Positions 59,767 through 64,000 of a stretch of DNA of 64,000 nt are shown in pieces. The first letter of the stretch is position 1; every line of letters starts with the position of its first letter. Below the pieces are notes generated by a model. The model was not told the origin of the DNA and did not search any database. It worked only from the letters and a program-made list of their open reading frames with translations. This DNA comes from Paenibacillus_AR mesotrionivorans. GTDB taxonomy: Bacteria; Bacillota; Bacilli; Paenibacillales; NBRC-103111. Location of the stretch: assembly GCF_046098205.1 (NCBI RefSeq), contig NZ_JBJURJ010000014.1:124001-188000 (forward strand), in the 5' to 3' direction. The translations under genes and the position numbers were made by a program.

Positions 59767-59809
59767 TTCCTAAACTGCAGGTCGGAGGTTCGAATCCTCT
59801 CGGGGACGT
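59767..59809. repeat. Right attachment-like repeat
   Basis: An exact 43-bp copy of tRNA-Arg bases 33-74 plus one. No tRNA 5' half precedes it, so it is not a functional tRNA. Confidence 0.9.
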
Positions 59810-59842
59810 TCCTTATTTCAATAATTGTGCGTAACGATACAG

Positions 59843-59888
59843 AAAAACCGGAGAAACCCAGACTCATCAGGGTTTTCCGGTTTTTTAT
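59843..59888. terminator. Terminator after the right repeat
   Basis: The stem AAAAACCGGAGAAACCC pairs with GGGTTTTCCGGTTTTT and ends in TTTTTTATTTT. It probably was the original tRNA-Arg terminator before insertion, and it can also end the minus-strand ABC operon. Confidence 0.88.
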
Positions 59889-59921
59889 TTTGAATGGAGT
59901 ATGTACGGAGTCCTTTGCCTG

Positions 59922-61676
59922 TCAGGAGACCACCCTGCCATCCACCGCCTGCTTAAATTGAGCTTCGTACAAAACGCGGTACAAGCCGCTTCCGGCAAGC
60001 AGCTCCTCGTGTTTGCCGGATTCCGCCACTCTGCCTCCATCCAGCACATAAATGACATCGGCATGCTCGATGGTGGAAAGCCGATGGGCAATAACGACTG
60101 TTGTCCGGTGCTGCATAAGCTGTACCAGGGCATCCTGCACCTGCTGCTCGGATTCGGAATCCAGTGCGGAGGTTGCTTCATCCAATAGCAGAATCGGAGA
60201 ATTCTTCAGGAACGCTCTGGCAATTGCGATCCGCTGCTTCTGTCCGCCGGACAGCCTGCTTCCCCTCTCACCGACTATGGTGTCATAACCCTGCGGCTGC
60301 TGCATAATGAAATCATGTGCGAAAGCAGCCTTCGCGGCCTCGATGATCTGATCCTGCGCCGCATCCACGCTGCCATACCGGATATTATCGCCAATGGTTC
60401 CATTAAAAACGTAAGCATCCTGCGGCACATAAGAGATGAGGCTGCGATGCTCCTCCAGGCTTCGCTGGCCAAGAGAACGGCCCGCTATGGAAATCATGCC
60501 CTCCGACGGCGGATAAAAGCCGAGCAGCAGCTTCATCGCCGTGCTTTTCCCGCTGCCGCTGGAGCCCACCAGCGCGACGGTTTGCCCTTTGGCAGCAGCC
60601 AGCGACAGCCTATCCAGCACCGGCCCCCGATCCCCGTAGCCAAACGACACTCCCCGCATCTCAATATACGGATCATCCGCAGAAGCATCCGTCATCGGAT
60701 ACAGCTTCGGCTCCTCAGGCTTATCAAGGAACTGGAAGATGCGCTCCGCACCGGCCAAGCTGTCCTGAGCCTCGGGTATGTTATAGCCGACCTGCAGGAA
60801 GGATTGATTGAGCCGCCGCTGAATATTCATGAGCGCGAACAGCGTACCGAAGGAGGTCCACCCACGCGATACCATATACGCCCCAACAAACATCAAGCCG
60901 AGATTATTCACCAACCCAAGCAGCGTATTCACGGAGGAAAGTGCCGCGCTTAGACGTTTCCGCTGTATGTTCAGCCGGCTATTCTCTGCATTGCTGCCGG
61001 CAAAGCCGCGGTGAATGGCAGGACCGATCTTGAACAGCTTAATCACATGAATGCCGGCAAGCAGATTAAGCAGATGCTCCGTCATTTCCCGCAGGGATTG
61101 TTGAATATCACCGCTTAAGCGCCGGATGGGCTTGGAGAACTTCGTATTTACATACAAGGATAAGCTGTTTATGGCAAGCAGCACCGAAGAAATACGCCAG
61201 TCCAAGATAAGCATAGGAAAAACAGCAAGCAGGCCAAACACAATAGGGCTTATCAGCCGCTGCAATCTGCCTGTATAGAGGGAGGCCATCAGCCCGGCGT
61301 CATTCAGGATTTTGGAGACGAGGCTTCCGCTGTGATGCTTCTCAAAATAACTCACCGGCAGCTTGCCCCTATGCTCAAACACCGCCTTCTGTACATCGGC
61401 CAAGCCTTGTTTGGCGCAGCGGTTATACATAAATTGAAAAATCGGAATCAGGATAAGCATTGCCGCAACAGCGGCGGCAAACATCATAAGTCCTTGCCCC
61501 AACAGCAGCATATCCCGCTGAACGGAAGCATCAATGATGTATTTGATCATGATCGATTCAGCCAGCGATGCAGCAGCATTAACCACCGCCAATCCGAATA
61601 TTCCGGACAAAAAACTCCATATCCGCGGTTTCATAAAATACATGGCCCGAATTAACTCTCTTATAAACCCGATCAT
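59922..61676 (-). CDS. ABC exporter half-transporter (membrane domain plus ATPase), second of a pair
   Basis: About 584 residues. Six membrane segments lie in the first 300 residues. The ATPase has Walker A GSSGSGKST, Q-loop YVPQDAYVFNGT, signature LSGGQKQRIAIARA and Walker B LLLLDEATSALD. The ATG at 61676 has GGAGG with a 6-nt spacer and overlaps the upstream gene as ATGA. With its partner it should form a heterodimer. The substrate (drug, peptide or lipid) is unknown. Confidence 0.93.
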   Translation of the reverse strand: MIGFIRELIRAMYFMKPRIWSFLSGIFGLAVVNAAASLAESIMIKYIIDASVQRDMLLLGQGLMMFAAAVAAMLILIPIFQFMYNRCAKQGLADVQKAVFEHRGKLPVSYFEKHHSGSLVSKILNDAGLMASLYTGRLQRLISPIVFGLLAVFPMLILDWRISSVLLAINSLSLYVNTKFSKPIRRLSGDIQQSLREMTEHLLNLLAGIHVIKLFKIGPAIHRGFAGSNAENSRLNIQRKRLSAALSSVNTLLGLVNNLGLMFVGAYMVSRGWTSFGTLFALMNIQRRLNQSFLQVGYNIPEAQDSLAGAERIFQFLDKPEEPKLYPMTDASADDPYIEMRGVSFGYGDRGPVLDRLSLAAAKGQTVALVGSSGSGKSTAMKLLLGFYPPSEGMISIAGRSLGQRSLEEHRSLISYVPQDAYVFNGTIGDNIRYGSVDAAQDQIIEAAKAAFAHDFIMQQPQGYDTIVGERGSRLSGGQKQRIAIARAFLKNSPILLLDEATSALDSESEQQVQDALVQLMQHRTTVVIAHRLSTIEHADVIYVLDGGRVAESGKHEELLAGSGLYRVLYEAQFKQAVDGRVVS

Positions 61677-63460
61677 GCTACGCCTCCGGTTCTCCATGCC
61701 TGTATCTCATCCGTATGCCCCATCTGTTTGGCATATAGCTTCAAGTAAAACCCTCCGCGGGCCAGCAGGTCCTCATGTGTGCCCTGTTCGACAATTAACC
61801 CCTCATGCATGACGATGATTTCATCGGCATTCTTAATTGTGCTTAAACGGTGGGCAATCATGATAACCGTCCGTCCTTCCATAAACCGCTCCAGCGCATC
61901 CTGTACGAGGGCTTCCGACTGAACGTCAAGCGCCGATGTGGGCTCATCCAATAGCAGAATCGGAGCATTCTTCAAAATGCCTCTGGCGATGGTAAGCCGC
62001 TGCTTTTGGCCGCCGGACAGCAGAACGCCCCGCTCCCCGATGGGTGTGCCGTAGCCTAGCGGCAGGTCCATGATGAATGCATGGGCATTGGCCATTTGCG
62101 CTGCCTCCACAATTTCCTCCATGGCGGCGCCAGGCTTGCCGTAAGCAATATTGTCCGCTACCGTCCCGGGGAATAAAAACGCGTCCTGCGACACAAGGGA
62201 CAGCTGCTCCCGCGCCGCCTCCAGGCACCAATGCTTTAGATCTTCACCATACACGCTGATCCTGCCTGATTGCGGCTCATGGAAGCCGCAGATTAATTGA
62301 AGCATGGTGCTCTTACCGCTGCCAGAGCCGCCGACAAATGCTACTTTTTTGCCCGCCTCCACGCGGAAGCTCACTCCCTGCAAAATTCGCCTGTCCTCGT
62401 TGTAGCCGAAGAACACGTCATCAAAAGCAATAACGTCACTTCCAGTTTCAGTTGGCGTCTTCGTCCGAAAGCTGCTGTGTCCCTCTTCCTCCCCCTGTAC
62501 TGCCAGCAGTTCACCGATCCGCTGCGCCGAAACAGAAGCACCGTAAAAATCGCCGATTGCAGATTGCACCATTGTCAATGGATTCACCAAATAGTTCAGG
62601 AGGAAAATAAAAGCCAGCAGGCTTCCTGTGGTCAGCTCGCCTGCAAAGGTAAGAAAACCGCCATACACGGAGCAGCTTACAAGCGGAATCCAGCGAACCA
62701 CGGAAAAAAGCGGGATAAGATAGGAATAACGCTTCTGTCGGAGCACCGAGTACTTAAGGGCCATGTCGGAGCCTACGTCAAACCTTAGCTTCAACTGCTC
62801 CTGCAGCCTGTATACTTTCTCGATATAGATGCCGCCGGTGGCATCCTGCGCAACCTCAGCCATCAGCTCCTTTCCTTCCTGTTCTCCTTTGTTGTAGGAG
62901 CCGATAGGCTTACTTAAGAACGCAACAAGGTAGATGGTCAGCGGGATTGAAGCAACTGCAGTAACAGACAGCTTCCAATTCAGAGAGGTTAAGTAACCGA
63001 AGGTTGCCAGAAACACAATGGTCTGATACAAGCAGTTTGGCAACACATCCTGCATAAAGGTCTGTACCGTATTAACATCGCTGGTTAGCCTGGTTACGAT
63101 CCGGCCGGACTGGCCGTCCAGATCGGCTATCCGCATATGCTCCAAGCGGCTTGAAACTGCATCCCGGACATCCCTCGCTAGGGAGAAGCCGAAACGCCCC
63201 GAGTAGAAGCTGGAATAATACTTGGCGAGCACCGCCGCTGCGACCAGGAGAATTACAGAAAGAATCGTTTGGCTGCCCCACAGCCAGGCCCCGTTCATGG
63301 TTGAATCCGTTAAATATTGGATGGCATAGCCGGCAAGCACATCAGTGCCTGCGCTCACGAGGGAAGCTGCAATGCTGATTGTCATCCACAGCTTATACCG
63401 CCCTGCATAAGGCGCAATGACGCGAAATGATCCCCACTGAATGGGTTTTTTAGTCCTCAT
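61673..63460 (-). CDS. ABC exporter half-transporter, first of a pair
   Basis: About 595 residues with six membrane segments and a nucleotide-binding domain. The Walker A is GGSGSGKST, the Q-loop is SLVSQDAFLFPGT, the signature is LSGGQKQRLTIARG and the Walker B is LLLLDEPTSALD. Both partners keep the catalytic Glu, so both ATP sites may be active. The ATG at 63460 has GAGG with a 7-nt spacer. The upstream in-frame ATG at 63523 lacks a clear site. Confidence 0.93.
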   Translation of the reverse strand: MRTKKPIQWGSFRVIAPYAGRYKLWMTISIAASLVSAGTDVLAGYAIQYLTDSTMNGAWLWGSQTILSVILLVAAAVLAKYYSSFYSGRFGFSLARDVRDAVSSRLEHMRIADLDGQSGRIVTRLTSDVNTVQTFMQDVLPNCLYQTIVFLATFGYLTSLNWKLSVTAVASIPLTIYLVAFLSKPIGSYNKGEQEGKELMAEVAQDATGGIYIEKVYRLQEQLKLRFDVGSDMALKYSVLRQKRYSYLIPLFSVVRWIPLVSCSVYGGFLTFAGELTTGSLLAFIFLLNYLVNPLTMVQSAIGDFYGASVSAQRIGELLAVQGEEEGHSSFRTKTPTETGSDVIAFDDVFFGYNEDRRILQGVSFRVEAGKKVAFVGGSGSGKSTMLQLICGFHEPQSGRISVYGEDLKHWCLEAAREQLSLVSQDAFLFPGTVADNIAYGKPGAAMEEIVEAAQMANAHAFIMDLPLGYGTPIGERGVLLSGGQKQRLTIARGILKNAPILLLDEPTSALDVQSEALVQDALERFMEGRTVIMIAHRLSTIKNADEIIVMHEGLIVEQGTHEDLLARGGFYLKLYAKQMGHTDEIQAWRTGGVA

Positions 63461-63612
63461 AGTGTAACCTCGTTCTTTAGGAAAGTTGTTCAAATTATAC
63501 CAAGCCGTTTTTTTCAAATCCATTTTATTTTTTACTATAATGGAACTTTATTCTTCCCTTGTTCAGTACAAAGACGGTGTTGAATAGGCAGTTATGATTC
63601 AGTAAATTCCAA

Positions 63613-63640
63613 TTGACATTGGCTGCTTTTTTGGTATAAT
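63613..63640 (+). promoter_or_regulatory. Promoter of tRNA-Pro
   Basis: TTGACA (63613-63618) and TATAAT (63635-63640) are 16 bp apart, with TGG just before the -10. Confidence 0.88.
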
Positions 63641-63682
63641 AGTCTTTGTCGCTGTCCTGGGGTTGTCCCGGTGCAACATTGA

Positions 63683-63756
63683 CGAGACGTGGCTCAGCTT
63701 GGTAGAGCGCTTGCTTCGGGAGCAAGAGGTCGCAGGTTCAAATCCTGTCGTCTCGA
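63683..63756 (+). tRNA. tRNA-Pro (anticodon CGG)
   Basis: A 74-nt cloverleaf. The acceptor stem is CGAGACG/CGTCTCG with A discriminator, the anticodon stem-loop is CTTGC-TTCGGGA-GCAAG and the T-loop is TTCAAAT. CCA is not encoded. It has a strong promoter and terminator. Confidence 0.95.
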
Positions 63757-63770
63757 TAGTGGAAATGCTT

Positions 63771-63806
63771 AGAGCCGTAAGGGTTAACGCCCTTGCGGCT
63801 CTTTTG
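63771..63806 (+). terminator. Terminator after tRNA-Pro
   Basis: The 13-bp stem AGAGCCGTAAGGG/CCCTTGCGGCTCT (with a G-U pair) is followed by TTTTGTTTT. Confidence 0.93.
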
Positions 63807-63823
63807 TTTTACGCATTATTCGA

Positions 63824-63857
63824 ACAAAAATGGGAGCTCCGGCTAAGGAAGCTCCCT
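63824..63857 (-). terminator. Terminator downstream of the Rpn-like gene
   Basis: The stem GGGAGCTTCC/GGAGCTCCC with a 6-nt loop is followed on the minus strand by ATTTTTG. It starts 8 bp after the stop codon. Confidence 0.85.
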
Positions 63858-63864
63858 TTATATT

Positions 63865-64000
63865 TTATTTTTTCAATGCAACTATTTCCTGCTCAGATAA
63901 TCCGGTGGCTTTGGCTATGGTGGCGATGTCCAAGCCCAAAGTTAGCATATTTTTAGCCACTTCTCTGGTTCCTTCCTTGATTCCTTCCTTGATTCCCTCC
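63865..64000 (-). CDS. C-terminal end of an Rpn/PD-(D/E)XK transposase-like nuclease (runs off the window edge)
   Basis: The last 45 codons of a minus-strand gene. The tail has tandem EGIKEGIKEGTRE repeats and ends GLDIATIAKATGLSEQEIVALKK. This is the standard C-terminus of Rpn-family recombination-promoting nucleases, in which the EGI repeats vary in number between copies. The catalytic domain is outside the window. Confidence 0.8.
   Translation of the reverse strand, partial: EGIKEGIKEGTREVAKNMLTLGLDIATIAKATGLSEQEIVALKK

Noticed and set aside
59767..59809. Second tRNA-Arg gene
   Set aside because: Only the 3' part is present; the acceptor 5' strand and D-arm are missing.
59719..59961. Small plus-strand reading frame crossing the right att repeat, possibly an integrase remnant
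   Set aside because: Most of it is translation of tRNA and terminator sequence; only about 16 residues precede the repeat, too few to call an integrase.

Overview
The window reads as a chromosomal segment of an endospore-forming, flagellated Bacillales bacterium of the Paenibacillus type. The reasons are the gene order (prfA-prmC, spoIIR-sua5-mntP-ywlE-rpiB-ywlG-glyA-upp, atp operon, murA-spoIID-spoIIQ-spoIIID-mbl-flhO-flhP, fabZ), an 11-subunit complex I operon placed between atp and murA, S-layer anchoring genes (csaB and an SLH-domain protease), and a moderately high GC content by eye. Nearly all genes lie on the minus strand.

Layout. 1-3.5 kb: secondary cell-wall polymer genes (tagO, tagA, csaB), then a DUF5693 membrane protein, pgcA, fabZ, pgsA and the small membrane protein EpuA. 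8.9-11.9 kb: flhP, flhO and mbl. 12-14.6 kb: the sporulation genes spoIIID, spoIIQ and spoIID, with readable sigma-E and sigma-F promoters for spoIIID and spoIIQ. 14.8-19.4 kb: murA, a DUF1146 gene and a cell-surface subtilase (S8, three PPC-like repeats, three SLH domains). 19.7-30.5 kb: nuoABCDHIJKLMN without nuoEFG, interrupted between nuoI and nuoJ by 632 bp of repeats. 30.9-38.7 kb: a DUF3939 gene convergent with atpZIBEFHAGDC. 38.9-46.5 kb: wecB, upp, glyA, ywlG, rpiB, ywlE, mntP and sua5. 46.6-52 kb: spoIIR, an HD-GYP phosphodiesterase, prmC, prfA and ychF. 52-58.3 kb: a MocR regulator divergent from a LysE exporter, a c-di-GMP riboswitch with its PilZ gene, a DnaA-box cluster, tadA, and a YtrA-type GntR/ABC operon. 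58.4-59.9 kb: tRNA-Arg with a 1.3-kb AT-rich insertion carrying one DUF4062 gene, bounded by a 43-bp copy of the tRNA 3' end. 59.9-64 kb: a paired ABC exporter, tRNA-Pro and the 3' end of an Rpn-like gene.

How the genes work together. Envelope synthesis is covered by tagO/tagA/wecB for linkage-unit or teichoic-type polymers, csaB for the pyruvyl ketal bound by SLH domains, and murA, mbl and pgsA. Energy conservation is covered by complex I and F1Fo ATPase. Compartment-specific sporulation is covered by spoIIR, spoIIQ, spoIID and spoIIID. c-di-GMP signalling is covered by the HD-GYP enzyme and the riboswitch-PilZ pair.

The most unusual content is non-coding. One family is a roughly 190-bp element built from four palindromic units arranged ++-- with about 50/63/50-bp spacing. 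It occurs at three loci, and its stems change sequence while keeping complementarity. A second family consists of hairpin units that end in a Shine-Dalgarno sequence exactly 3 nt after the stem and 8 nt before a start codon. It occurs in front of nuoN, nuoJ and ywlE. Further candidates are the six-match DnaA-box cluster and the DUF4062 mini-island.
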